Below are positions 33,403 to 43,877 of a DNA stretch of 64,000 nt, piece by piece. The position numbers and the translations under genes are program-made. This DNA comes from Siphonodentalium dalli. Lineage: Eukaryota > Mollusca > Scaphopoda > Gadilida > Siphonodentaliidae. The notes beneath the pieces are model-generated. The model saw only the letters and a list, made by a program, of their open reading frames with translations. It ran no database searches and had not been told where the DNA came from. The stretch is from contig CP136069.1 of assembly GCA_032622095.1 (NCBI GenBank), forward strand, positions 199,547,239 through 199,611,238. Reading direction: 5' to 3'. Position 1 is the stretch's first letter. Each line of letters opens with the position of its first letter.

Positions 33403-33870
33403 CAAGCCTGAGTTTAGTGTCCCTGTCATTTGCAGAATGAGGTCCCCCCAGAGGGTGAATTAATGACGCTATCCCGAATAGCGGGCTAACATAACTAAAT
33501 TCACCCTCTGGGAACCTCATTCTGCATGGCCTCATCTGCTATTGGAGACAGACTCAGATTGAAGTTCCCAAATGGTGAATATTGTGATGTACACGGTACA
33601 GTACACCCATTGGGAACCTTGATTATGCATTGTGTTGTCTGCCAATTTGGGAATATAGAGAAATTAAACTAAAAAAGAAATAGAATCTATGTGAAGAAGT
33701 TCTATATAAATTTAATAAAGAAACTTTCCAGAGAAGATGAGGCCCAAGTAGATTCAGGTCCCCCAGAGGGTGAATTTAGTGAATCTAGCCTGCTATGTGG
33801 GATATCGTCATTAAATTCACCCTCTGGGGACCTCATTCTGCAAATGACAGGCACATTAAAATCACGCTTG
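33403..33870. mobile_element. hAT-like double-hairpin MITE, longer form
   Basis: The ends are 'caagcctgagtttag' and 'attaaaatcacgcttg'. The 8-bp duplication GTCCCAGT is at 33395-33402 and 33871-33878. The spacer matches that of 1826-2245 and 21831-22229. Confidence 0.9.
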
Positions 33871-33879
33871 GTCCCAGTC

Positions 33880-35128
33880 CGATCGAACCCAGACAATGTT
33901 GGATAGTCTGACTCCTGAATCACATTACTTTCAAAAAGTGAAGGGTCAGTGTCAGCCGAGTTTAACGAAGAGATTCTATTTTCAATGCAGTTTTAAGGAG
34001 TGACGCATATATACCTTATATGGAGTGTGTCATGACGTTTCTTGTAAAAGATGGCGGCTGTCCTCAAAGTGGAAGGAAAATCGACATGTATTTATGTCAG
34101 TAAAATGTTAGTGGTTGGGATTTGACATAATCGCAGAATTAATTTATTACGTATAGATTGATTTGAAATATTGCATTTATTTCAAAATTATTAGATTCAA
34201 TTTAACGCCGACAAAGGATCATGTAACATAACTAACGAACCAAAGCAGCACCTCACCTGAAAGCTACTTGACACAATGTAAACACATTGGACCCCCACCA
34301 AGTCATTTAGTTGATATTTAAATCAGGTTATCCTTCCTGTGTGTGGATCACAAATCACTACTTATTTGGAATCATAAGCGTTTGTTAAGCTAGTTCGATT
34401 CATATTAAGCAAATATTGATGAGGAAAACCTGATTCATGTATCAAACAGTGGCCAATAATATAAAACTTGATACATGTAAATTAAGAGGTTAAAATGAAT
34501 GTCAGTGATTTATAACAGTAGACCGCTTATATTAATATTAGAGACCTGTTGCAAAATCACTGTTAGGATTACGGATAGGATATATTATCCTAGTAAGGTG
34601 GACACCATTACAATTTACCTACAATGGTTAATTGGTGAGACGGCATATGCCCCACTATATTCAGTTACACATATATTTGATAGAAAAAGTAATGTGTGTC
34701 TCTTTCAGATCCCATGTTCTAATCCGTGTGTTATACACCACACGGATAATGTTAAAGCGTCCCCAAGCAGGACCAGGGGCACACCCTTGACACATCTGCA
34801 CATAATTAAACTGAGTGAGGTATATTTCGTCTCACATAAGAACCCCGTGCGTAAAGATCGAATGTTTGGCCATATACTGGAAGGATATTATCCATATCAG
34901 TATTTGTATTGAAAGGTCTCGAGGATAAAGTATTACTAACAAGTATCCCATCATAATAAAGCACATGTGATGTGTAATAATGCAGAAATGTTTGTGTAAA
35001 TTACATGTGCAGAAGTTTTATAGTATTGGCCCCAGGTCTGTCAGTGTCTTACAAATAATAAAGTGTACTTTTGTGGAAGTTCTGCACTCCCCCTTGCCCT
35101 TTATTGGTTTCAACACCTCTGTCAGTTA
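33880..35128. other. Intergenic, no confirmed gene
   Basis: Apart from the weak exon candidate at 34709-34828, only AT-rich sequence is seen. A small palindrome 'ccgtgtgttatacaccacacgg' is at 34724-34745. Confidence 0.4.
34709..34828 (+). CDS. Possible unassigned exon
   Basis: 'tgtctctttcag' precedes and 'gag|gtatatt' follows an open stretch beginning 'IPCSNPCVIHH'. It sits in a 137-codon open frame (34499-34912), long for this AT content. An upstream 'aagATGGCGGCTGTC' at 34051 looks like a start context, but splicing from the donor I tried there does not stay open. No family is recognised, and it may be chance. Confidence 0.15.
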
Positions 35129-35575
35129 CAAGTCTTGAAATACTGTGACTGTCATTTGCAGAATGAGGTCCCCAGAGGGTGAATTTAGTGATGCTACCCC
35201 GCATAGCGGGCTAGCATCACCAAATTCACCCTCTGGGAACCTCATTCTGCTAAGGTGTAAGCAGAATGAGGTCTCATCTGTGGACCTCATTCTGTTTAGG
35301 CCTCATCTTCTTAAGTATCTGTAGTCTCAAAATAAAAATTGTTTTAGTTTGCAGAAGATTAATTGTATAATCGAGGTGACTAATGGGTGAACATCAACTT
35401 CAACTGGGGAACTTCAATCTCATCCTATAGGTCTCCCTTAGCAGTTGAGGCATAAGCAGAATGAGGTTCCCAGAGGGTGAATTTGGTGATGCTAGCCCGC
35501 TTTGCAGGATAACGTCACTAAATTCACAATCTTGGGACCTAATTCTGCAAATGTCAGACACTATTTCAAGGATTG
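35129..35575. mobile_element. hAT-like multi-hairpin element, no clear duplication
   Basis: It starts 'caagtcttgaaatactg' and ends 'ctatttcaaggattg'. Hairpins are at about 35157-35252 and 35455-35550, with an extra partial one near 35258-35300. The flanking 8 bases do not match, so it may be rearranged. Confidence 0.75.
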
Positions 35576-35579
35576 CTAT

Positions 35580-36285
35580 TGTAATTGCCAGAATTATTTA
35601 TTCATGTGTGATAAAACATGTTAATTGATCTACATTGAATGAAATTCACTGCCTTCACCTGATATAATGTCTTGTCAATGATGTTCATCCACTCAAAGAG
35701 ATTAATTGGCTACACATATCTGTTGTATAGTACAGTGCAAAAGCCGGAATATTATCAAAGTTTGTAAAAAGTATCCCTGGCCATTGGTCCTGCTATTTTG
35801 CTATATATGATGCTGGCGTGTCTTGCTAATTTATCTATCAAAGTTGCTGTTGGTGCTAAATAAAACTGTTAATAAAAATACCATTTTGCTACTTAAGTTG
35901 TAGCTTTATAGGACTTATTAATGACCGCACGTCTCAGACCAACTTGCTGATGAAGATGGATAACTCTAAAATCAAAAATCTTTGTGTTGATAATAAGACC
36001 AAATTTCATCGAACAACATGTTGATAAATAAATGTTTTTGGCAATTTTATACTAAGTTGACGATAACTGAAGCAGCATTTCTAAAAATGTTGTTGGAATC
36101 TGATGTTATGAGGACCATCGAATCGGATTGAGTACATTTAAATGTTATATGGTCTTGTTTGTGTGCGTGGCTTTACCTTTAATTATTCATAAATGTCAGT
36201 CTGCAAAAGTGACAATTTGAGAAAAATAATGGCACTTTTTTTAACAGCATCGTTTGTCCCCACCAATGTCATAGGATTCTAACAG
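35580..36285. other. Intergenic, no gene seen
   Basis: Nothing is recognised. A stretch about 35980-36140 ('ttcatcgaacaacatgttgat', 'aactgaagcagcatttct') is distantly like 14395-14540 in inverted orientation, a minor repeat. Confidence 0.4.
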
Positions 36286-36287
36286 GA

Positions 36288-36525
36288 CCCTTTCATGACT
36301 GGAACTTCCTGAAATTTTGGGAAAACCCTGTGACGATGAATTCTCTTGTATATGCGAGTTTCGCATATGAAAGAGAATACATTGGCCTAACAATATTTAC
36401 CTTGACCTAGAAAGCCAGTGCATTCTCTGGTATATGCGAGGCTCCCTACAGGAGACTCAGATATATAAGAGAATGCACTGGCACAGGGTCTTAAAGCTGC
36501 ACAAGTGCAGCTCCCGTTGATTGGG
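36288..36525. mobile_element. TTAA element, 'CCCTTTCATGACTGGA' type
   Basis: It begins CCCTTTCATGACTGGAAC; the left TTAA has decayed. It ends 'ctcccgttgattggg' with TTAA at 36526-36529. The first hairpin is shortened (36338-36380) and the second complete (36415-36483). Confidence 0.75.
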
Positions 36526-36657
36526 TTAAATCCTGAAAACATATTCATTGATTCATTGATGTTCTCTTGATAAGAATAACTGCCTACACACCTGATACTC
36601 ACTTCCACATTTCTTCAACATGTTTAATCTTTACTATTTCTTGCCCGTTATCAAATA

Positions 36658-36865
36658 CAGTAATGCCCTAATTAATCGACTCCATAACCACAGCAGAATT
36701 ATGGGTAATTTTTCAGGATTTAGTCGGAAATATGGCTTGTTTCCATTCATCGGAAGCTCTCAGTGAGAGATTTCGATGAATGGCAACAAGCCATATTTCC
36801 GACTAAATCCTGAAAAATTACCCATAATTCTGTGGTTATGGAGTCGATTAATTAGGGCATTACTG
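36658..36865. mobile_element. TA-flanked palindromic MITE ('CAGTAATGC' family)
   Basis: A near-full-length hairpin with TA at 36656-36657 and 36866-36867. It is 208 bp, slightly shorter at the turn than the 213-bp copies. Confidence 0.88.
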
Positions 36866-37020
36866 TATGCAGATATGTACTGTCATTTCCATTAACTAAA
36901 CTCGCATAAATCATCGAGAATCATTTATTTGTACAGAATCATAATATCAATGAAGCTCTTTAATAAAGTGATACCAGTTATACATGTATGAGTATTCTAT
37001 CAATTCCATGTGGCCCAATA

Positions 37021-37150
37021 GTCTGGCTGTCGGAGCTGAACTGTAGGACCTACCCGGAATAAATTCTTAACAAGCTAAATTTGGTATCGTTGGAAAGAGG
37101 AGACCTTCGAGTATAACATATACAAAATCCGCTAAAATCCGCTTTGGGGA
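37021..37150. repeat. Left terminal inverted repeat of the 4.5-kb element
   Basis: It pairs with 41396-41518 over about 120-130 bp with indels. The strongest blocks are 'gtctggctgt', 'attcttaacaagct' and 'aaaatccgctaaaatccgct'. Confidence 0.85.
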
Positions 37151-38039
37151 AAATTTTCTACAGCGCCCTGAATAGGGGAGTGGTCTGACGTAATTTATGA
37201 AGGTAATTGTGACTACGCGACTCTATATATGCGCTAAGTGGTCTAGATAACAGTTGTTTTCAGTACATATATGTATATATAATGAACGATTATATAATTG
37301 CAAGGTCATCAGATAATATATTTACATAAATATGGACAATGGAAAACGTATTTCTTATATCATGATGAAATTCCGTTTAATTAAACGCTCTTTAATAGCT
37401 TTCATTAAACTACAAAGAGTCAGTCTCGAATTTATCATTCTATATCGGGAAATGATTCATGTTGAACGCACCTTAATGGTCCAAGACGATAAATTCAATG
37501 ATTTATGTAATAATGTAATATAACTATCAAATAAAACGTAGCGATTATTTCTTCAAGCGTGTAGTGGCAAATAATTTCTTGATATAGTTATTTTGATAGG
37601 TTTATGTTTGACATTGTGTTTATTTTTCGCCTTCTGTTGAAACCTAACGGTGCCCACATATACGCAGCAGGCTTATTGTACATTCAAACTGCATTTTTCT
37701 TGGTTGTGTTTTTTTAGTTCTCATACTAGTCTCATTGGTTTGGTTTGGTACGTGTTCGGCGATGGCAGAACCAACCCCGTGTCTAGGGACCAGCAACTTT
37801 CAAGAGGACTTGTGCGTCTTATCCTTTCATATAGCATATGTCAATGTAATGTGGACACTTAACTAAGGAAAATCCATTGGTAAAACTTATGGCAAAAGGA
37901 TTGGAGACTTTGATTGACTTCTCTGATAAGCGAGGATATAACCATTTATCTGAATATTTAAAGGGCAACAAATAACCACACCCATTGGTAAGGTCTAGTT
38001 GGTCCATAAAGACTGTAGGTGTGATTTCACTAATAGGAA

Positions 38040-41000
38040 AAGAACCTTCAGTGTCAATCCTGTGTGTATGGATACGGTTCCGCTATCTAAGAAAATGAGG
38101 TCTAAACAAGACCCATTTAATTTCAAAGAAGATTATGTGGAAAGGGTGCCATACACCAGATCCCCGTCATCCCGGTAGAAGGCAAGTGCGAACAGTAGCA
38201 ACTCTCCCTATTAGAGATAAAGTTTTAGAACATTGCCGAATAAGAGGATTCGTGGGCATTGAAGGATCAGAAACGCATTCTAAGTTGCAATGATCTTGCT
38301 GCAGAAGCCGCATATCATGCATCTTGTTAGAAATAAATGAGGAACCATCTGAGAGAAAACCACAGGGCAGAACACCAAGTGTCGAAATGCAACGCTCATT
38401 TGATTCGTTGCGTGTATGGCTGGAGTCTGGGGGAGGTAAGAACTGTATACTCTGTCCGAGTTACATACTCGAATGGTAGAGCTAGCAATTGGGTCAGAAT
38501 CATATTCAATAAAACGCCTTAAACAGAAATCGGAAGAATGGTATGGGGAGTATATATGTTTTGCTGAAGTCGAAGGGCGTAGCAACGTCATTTGCTTCAA
38601 AGATATGGCCAAGTACCTAATAAATGACAAGTGGTATGCGGATAAGAAAGATGACATGGAGGAGGAAGCAGACAGAGTTGTTGTGACCGCCGCGAATATG
38701 ATTAGGGCAAAGTTGTGGGAAATGACATATGATAAGAAAACCTACCCCACCAGCGAAGAGATAGGGAATATTGACGACAGAAATAAATGGATTCCTCGCC
38801 ATTTACAAATGTTTCTGGAGATACTTGTTCCATCTGAAATCAAGCAGAATAGCATTAGTCACAGTATCGAGCAATATGCGAGGTCCCGGTCTGTTATCAC
38901 ACTACCCTTTTTGGTATTGGGGTTGAAATGGATCACGTGTTCGGGTCAAGGTGGCTTGTTGATGAACTGTCTAAATTGGGGGTTTCAACTACTTACGACG
39001 AAGTAAGCAGGTACAAGCAATCAGTGATGTAGGTGGAACGTCTTGAGGGTACACTAGTGGAGTATTTTCCAGGTACCTTTACTCAGTGGGTAGCAGATAA
39101 CATCGACCACAACGTCGCTACTATTGATGGTAAAGGTTCATTTCATGGTATGGGGATAATCGCAGTATTAACTTCGAAGGACGATACCCTGCTTACACCT
39201 ACATCAAAAGTGATCACTCGTCAAAAACGTGTTATGGTTGAAAAACTAATCGAAGACAAAGGTGTGCCTATCATACACTATTTGAAACCTAAAAAGTTGG
39301 AATTATCCACAATAAAGTACCGACCCATGCTTGAGTTACAAAACCCATACACACTGCCTCCAGGTTTGAACACTGATTTGTTATGGCATTGCGGTTGGCT
39401 TTCGAATCGAGCAATGAAGCATACACCGAACTGGTCTCGATTCATGGAACACATCTTTTCTTCAAATCGCTCAGAACCTTCAGCCAAGTAAGAAGTTCTT
39501 TTTCTACCGATAATAGACCTCAACCCATGAGATGAGTCTTGTTTGTTTTCCACTTTGATGTATATTCAGAATCATGCGTTGGGAATTGTGACTCCATGCT
39601 TGACCAGCCACTTTGGTTCAAAGCGGTTGAGATAATTGAAGCCAAGTCACTAGGAATAGTTTGTAGACTCGGCGGCTTCCATCTGATGCGTTTCATGGGT
39701 AGCATTGGTACCATGATGAATGGGTCGGGGTTAGATGAGGCTCTTGAAAACGCTTATGGCTCAAACGTAGTTGCCACAATGCTTTCCGGGAAAGCATTCT
39801 CGCGAACACTCAGAGGTCATTTCCTTGTGGGCGTAGCCCTTACTAACAAGCTGTTGGGTGAATTGATCTCTGAGGATTAAAATGAAATTTTCAAGTCGAC
39901 AGCCGATGATGCGGGGTCAAACAGATACCGAATTATCTGCAAAATCAAATGTTGAAGTACCGCCAACGTTAAATATCGAAATACCTTCGACATCAAATGT
40001 CGAAGAATCGGCAATCGAAAGAATCACTTCAACTGGTACTGGCAGTTTCGAAGCGGAGAAGCTTAGTCAGTCTGAAGTGAAAGCGATAAATGATCTGTAT
40101 GAAAAAGTGTTTGATGGGACCATCCCAGTTTCGGCTGTTTCCGATTCAATAGAACTGCTCAAATTGAACGAACTTATGTTATATTACAAGACGTACCTGG
40201 CGAGAAATCCAGAACATGCAAACTTTGGATACAGTATATGGAGTACATAGAAATGTTGAAAGATTTTATTCGAGCTGAGAGAACAGGAGATTGGAATCTC
40301 CATTTAGTAGGAAAAATGTTGAATTTGTTTGCCGCCACTGGGCACGTGCACTATGCGAAGAGATGTCGCTTGTATTTGCAAATGATGCTTTACTTACCCA
40401 AGAAATATCCGTGGTTAAACAAATGTTTTATAGAGGATGGTGTTCATACTATTCGAATGAGCAGTAGGTTTTGGGCAGTGACCTAGTTATTGAGCAAGTC
40501 TTGATGCGTTCCATCAAAAGTCGGGGTGGACTTACGCGAGGAAGGGGAATAACTGAATCTGTACGCCATCAATGGGTTTATTGCATGCACAGGTGTGCCC
40601 AAAATACACGGCACAATGACAGACTTAACAAACACAAAACACAAGACCAGTGAACAACAAGATACGCGAAGTTCATGACCATGATTTCCTCCGGCCGGTC
40701 TGCTATCGAACCTCAGAAATTGGCACCTACAGAGAGGGCAGCCTATTTCCATAGTCTTATGGTTCACTTACAGGTTTTAATCTGGGCATATCTCGGGAAC
40801 ATATATCTAGAACCAAGACATTGGGGATGGAAACTGCAGGGGTCAATACTTATCCCAATAATGACTGACCTAGAACCAGCACCAGAAATATTCTTAAATT
40901 CATTCAATGAAATTATAAAATGTCGCCAAGAAAGCCTTGTTGCACAAATCAATGTTCCTGTTGCAAAAATGGACTTAAGTTCGTCACTGCCTGTGAGGAT

Positions 41001-41060
41001 TGTCGTGAGGAGATTTGCACGAATTTTGAGCAAACGGTTGTTGATCAGAAACTGGATTGA
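38040..41060 (+). pseudogene. Broken copy of a widespread uncharacterised invertebrate multi-copy protein
   Basis: Reading pieces in order, with several frameshifts: an N-terminal Cys/His-like part at about 38160-38340 ('VRTVATLPIRDKVLEHCRIR', then 'CNDLAAEAAYHASC'); 38473-39006; 39033-39491 ('VADNIDHNVATIDGKGSFHG'); 39539-39880 ('DQPLWFKA', 'RLGGFHLMRFMGSIG'); 39882-40250; 40220-40486; 40485-40650 ('LVIEQVLMRSIKSRGGLTRG'); 40655-41060 ('LAPTERAAYFHSL', then a Cys cluster 'CCTNQCSCCKNGLKF' with 'CEDC' and TGA at 41058). I recall this layout from many mollusc and arthropod predicted proteins of unknown function. In those, a long central section lies between the 'HKTSEQ' and 'RYAKFM' blocks, and it is missing here at about 40651. 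The conserved Asp in 'DNIDHN' and 'DQPLW' and a Glu in 'IEQ' would fit a nuclease-like core, but that is inference. Confidence 0.72.
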
Positions 41061-41395
41061 ATGTGGCTGTATAGCCAGAAAGCAATCTCAACACTCAATA
41101 GATGTATCTTTCGTTCGGGTGGGAGATTCAAAGTCAATAGATTCATATTATGGAAAATTAGTGGGAAAATAAAGAAAAAACACATATTTTCCGGTTTTGG
41201 GTGACATTTTGGCAGCCATCTTTAGATCTTTTACCCGGAAACAACATAGTTTGCTCTGGAAATATATTGTATACACTACAAAAGGAATTTTGGTTATAAA
41301 ACGGGTTGATAGTTTTATTGTGTGAGTCAAACAATAGACTTCTCGAAATTTTCAACTTTCAAGCGTCCATGTTGGACGCCATCTTGAATAAAAAA

Positions 41396-41518
41396 AAATC
41401 CCCAAAGCGGATTTTAGCGGATTTTGGATATGTTCACCAGGGGGTTATTCTACTTCGAATGACACCAAATTCAGCTTGTTAAGAATTTTTTCCGGGTTCA
41501 ACCCTTCAACAGCCAGAC
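41396..41518. repeat. Right terminal inverted repeat of the 4.5-kb element
   Basis: Complement of the left arm, ending 'cttcaacagccagac' followed by TA. Confidence 0.85.
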
Positions 41519-41614
41519 TACAATGCAGGTTTCCATACATATTAATTAGTGGGAGGAGCTTATGGTTGCTAGGAGACAAGGCATCTGTAGAAATAGTTTT
41601 ACAGTGCCCATATA

Positions 41615-41693
41615 CAGTAATGCTCTAAATAAATGACTCCTTAACCACAGCAGAATTATGGGTAATTTTTCAGGATTTAGTTGGAAATATGGC
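41615..41693. repeat. Left fragment of the TA-flanked palindromic MITE
   Basis: 'cagtaatgctctaaataaat' through 'ttggaaatatgg', then unrelated sequence. The right arm is missing. Confidence 0.8.
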
Positions 41694-41884
41694 AACAAGA
41701 GATAAGGAAATATGTAATGGCTTTTTGGCTCAACTTTCTTTGTAAAGTTTGAGCTATTGCCATGTGTTGGTCATCCGTGAGTCCGTTAACAATTGCCTTT
41801 GGCACACCCAATAGGCCACATCCCTCGTCACCAAATTTCATAGGGATATTCGGGATGACCTCTTGATGGGAGCTTACCATTTAT

Positions 41885-42445
41885 TATGCCCCCCGACTTG
41901 AAGTCGGCGGGTATATAGTCGATGTCTCCGTCCGTACAAACATTTTGCATTATTGTTCAGCAAACGCTTGGCAGATTTAGCTGTTATTTGATATGGTGAT
42001 AGAGCAGCATGGGGGAACAGCTACATGCATAGCGCGGGTTTCGTTCACCAGAGTTATGGCCCTTTTTTTTACTTAGAAAATTCAATTTTGTCCGTCAGTA
42101 CAAACATTTTGCATTATTGTTCAGCAACCGCTGGGCAGATTTAGCTGATATTTGGTATGGTGATAGAGCAGCATGGGGGAACAGCTACATGCATAGCGCG
42201 GGTTTCGTTCACCCATTTTCACCAGAGTTATGGCCCTTTTTTTACTTAGAAAATTAAATTTTTCTCTTGTTTTTTGGGTTTCCAGATGATAGCGTGAGTT
42301 TTGGTGGTACGATTGCAAATCCCATATTTTTGTGGATCAGTTATATGAAAATACATGTCAAGTGCGAATTTGGGTATGATCTGATGATTTTTGCCAGAGT
42401 TATGGCCCTTTTTTCAACTTAGAAAATTTGAATTTTCGCTTGTTT
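41885..42445. repeat. 'gagttatggccctt' type tandem repeat, 164-bp period
   Basis: 41941-42090 and 42105-42255 are near copies ('cattttgcattattgttcag', 'gatagagcagcatggggga', 'agagttatggccctttttt'). A third, diverged unit is at 42260-42440. Confidence 0.85.
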
Positions 42446-42853
42446 TTGGGTTTCCGGAATAAAAGATATGCCTCCTGACTTTAGTCGGTGGGTTTTTAGT
42501 CAACATTTCTGTACGAACTTCTTTTGGAATGGTCATATAGACCTCGTCGGATATCCGCAGTTTCGTCCATGCTTAATCCGAATTGCTACGGTCGGGGGCA
42601 AATGCCACGCGACAGCGTACCTCTTGTTCCTAATTTCTTTGAAAAACATGGCCGCCAGTGGCCATCTTGAATTTCAGTTTTGAATTCATTAGCTCACCTT
42701 ACAGGCCATATCCCTCACCCGAGTTTCAACAAACTTCATATGGATCATCGTGGTGACCTCTTGATAGCTTACAATTTTTAGCAAAACTTTTTTGCCGTGT
42801 TATTGGACCACATCAAATTTTTTTTTTCCAGTCAGACAAATTATATATATGTT
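42446..42853. other. Intergenic, no gene seen
   Basis: 42822-42856 ('ccagtcagac' to 'tatatatgttttaa') matches 45751-45781 and 48919-48949, an outer part of the amplified block. The rest is unassigned. Confidence 0.5.
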
Positions 42854-42857
42854 TTAA

Positions 42858-43232
42858 CCCTTTACCCAACAAACCGACCAAATAAAGCTTCAACAGCCTA
42901 AAATATCGTCTGTCTGTCTCAATAGAACCATACAAATATGGATATCATTGGAACCGGCTCCTTGACCACATTGTGATAGTTACAGTTATGCCCTGTGCCA
43001 ATGCATTCTCTTATATATGCGAGTCGATCATAGGTCGCCTCGCATATATAAGAGAATGCATTGGCCTAAAATAAATCTTTTTTTAACACTTTTTACCATT
43101 TTTTCTTACATTCTTTAACAATTTTATAATTTGTTAAGCCAATGCATTCTCTTATATATGCGAGGCGACCTATGGTCGACTCGCATATATAAGAGAATGC
43201 ATTGGCACAGGGCCCTTCTGTTGGGTAAAGGG
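42858..43232. mobile_element. TTAA-flanked piggyBac-like MITE, 'CCCTTTACCCAACA' type, with empty site present
   Basis: TTAA at 42854-42857 and 43233-43236, with full ends. Hairpins at 43006-43066 and 43137-43206. The same flanks without the element occur at about 45751-45880 and 48919-49048, where a single TTAA (45778-45781, 48946-48949) marks the unoccupied site. Confidence 0.95.
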
Positions 43233-43455
43233 TTAAATCGAAAATTAAAATAAACTTGACTTGATTGTAGATCATGCCATGAATCTCTACTCTGGCTAAC
43301 ACCCGTAGAGATCATATTCTTAAATCGTACAATTCCGAGCAGCCAACGAGGCATTCCGAGCAGCCAACGAGGCACTCCGAGTTTATGAGTCATTTTTGGA
43401 GACAAGAGTTTAGAACTCTGGACACAATCAAAGATTCCGGACACATGGAGAGGTA

Positions 43456-43567
43456 CAGTAATGCTCTAAGTAATCGACTTCTTAACCACAGCAGAATTAT
43501 GGGTAACTTTTCAGGATTTAGTCGGAAATATGGCTTGTTGCCATTCATCGGAAAGCTCTCACTGAGA
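43456..43567. repeat. Left half of the TA-flanked palindromic MITE
   Basis: It stops at the turn ('gctctcactgaga'). Preceded by TA. Repeated at 46624-46735. Confidence 0.85.
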
Positions 43568-43877
43568 TACATGTTGTATATGTGGTTTGCTAATACACAC
43601 TTTGTATGCCTCATTAATATTGATTATTCCTAAGCACGTAAACCATAAAGCCCTTAAACACCATATCAATGGTATTGCCGTCGGTCGGTCAATAATTTCC
43701 TTTGGTACACCCTACAGGTCACATCTCTCGTCCGATTGTCACCAACCTTAATATGGATCTTCGGAGTGTCCTCTAGATGGGAGCTTACCAATTTTCCCGA
43801 ATTCTGTTAAAAACATGGATGCCAGTGGCCATTTTGTATTTGACTCTGTGTATGACTAAATCCATTGGATGTTTAGT

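Larger units (their letters stand above)
37021..41518 (+). mobile_element. 4.5-kb TIR transposon carrying a large uncharacterised invertebrate gene family
   Basis: The ends are inverted repeats: 37021-37150 and 41396-41518 both read inward 'gtctggctgt', 'acccgga.aaattcttaaca', 'aagct.aatttggt.tc' and 'aaaatccgctaaaatccgct'. TA lies at 37019-37020 and 41519-41520. Inside is a broken gene on the + strand (38040-41060). The arms differ from each other by several substitutions and short indels, so the insertion is old. The class is not one I can name. A TA duplication alone does not settle the superfamily. Confidence 0.82.

Noticed and set aside
12688-35560. Repeated short frames with 'ICRMRSPEGEF' and 'SPSGDLILQM'
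   Set aside because: They are translations of the hAT-like palindromes and follow the repeat, not a gene.
2702-43206. Small proteins with 'QCILLYMR' and 'IYKRMHW' seen again and again
   Set aside because: They are translations of the hairpin module of the TTAA elements read in one frame, and occur wherever the module does on either strand. Not genes.
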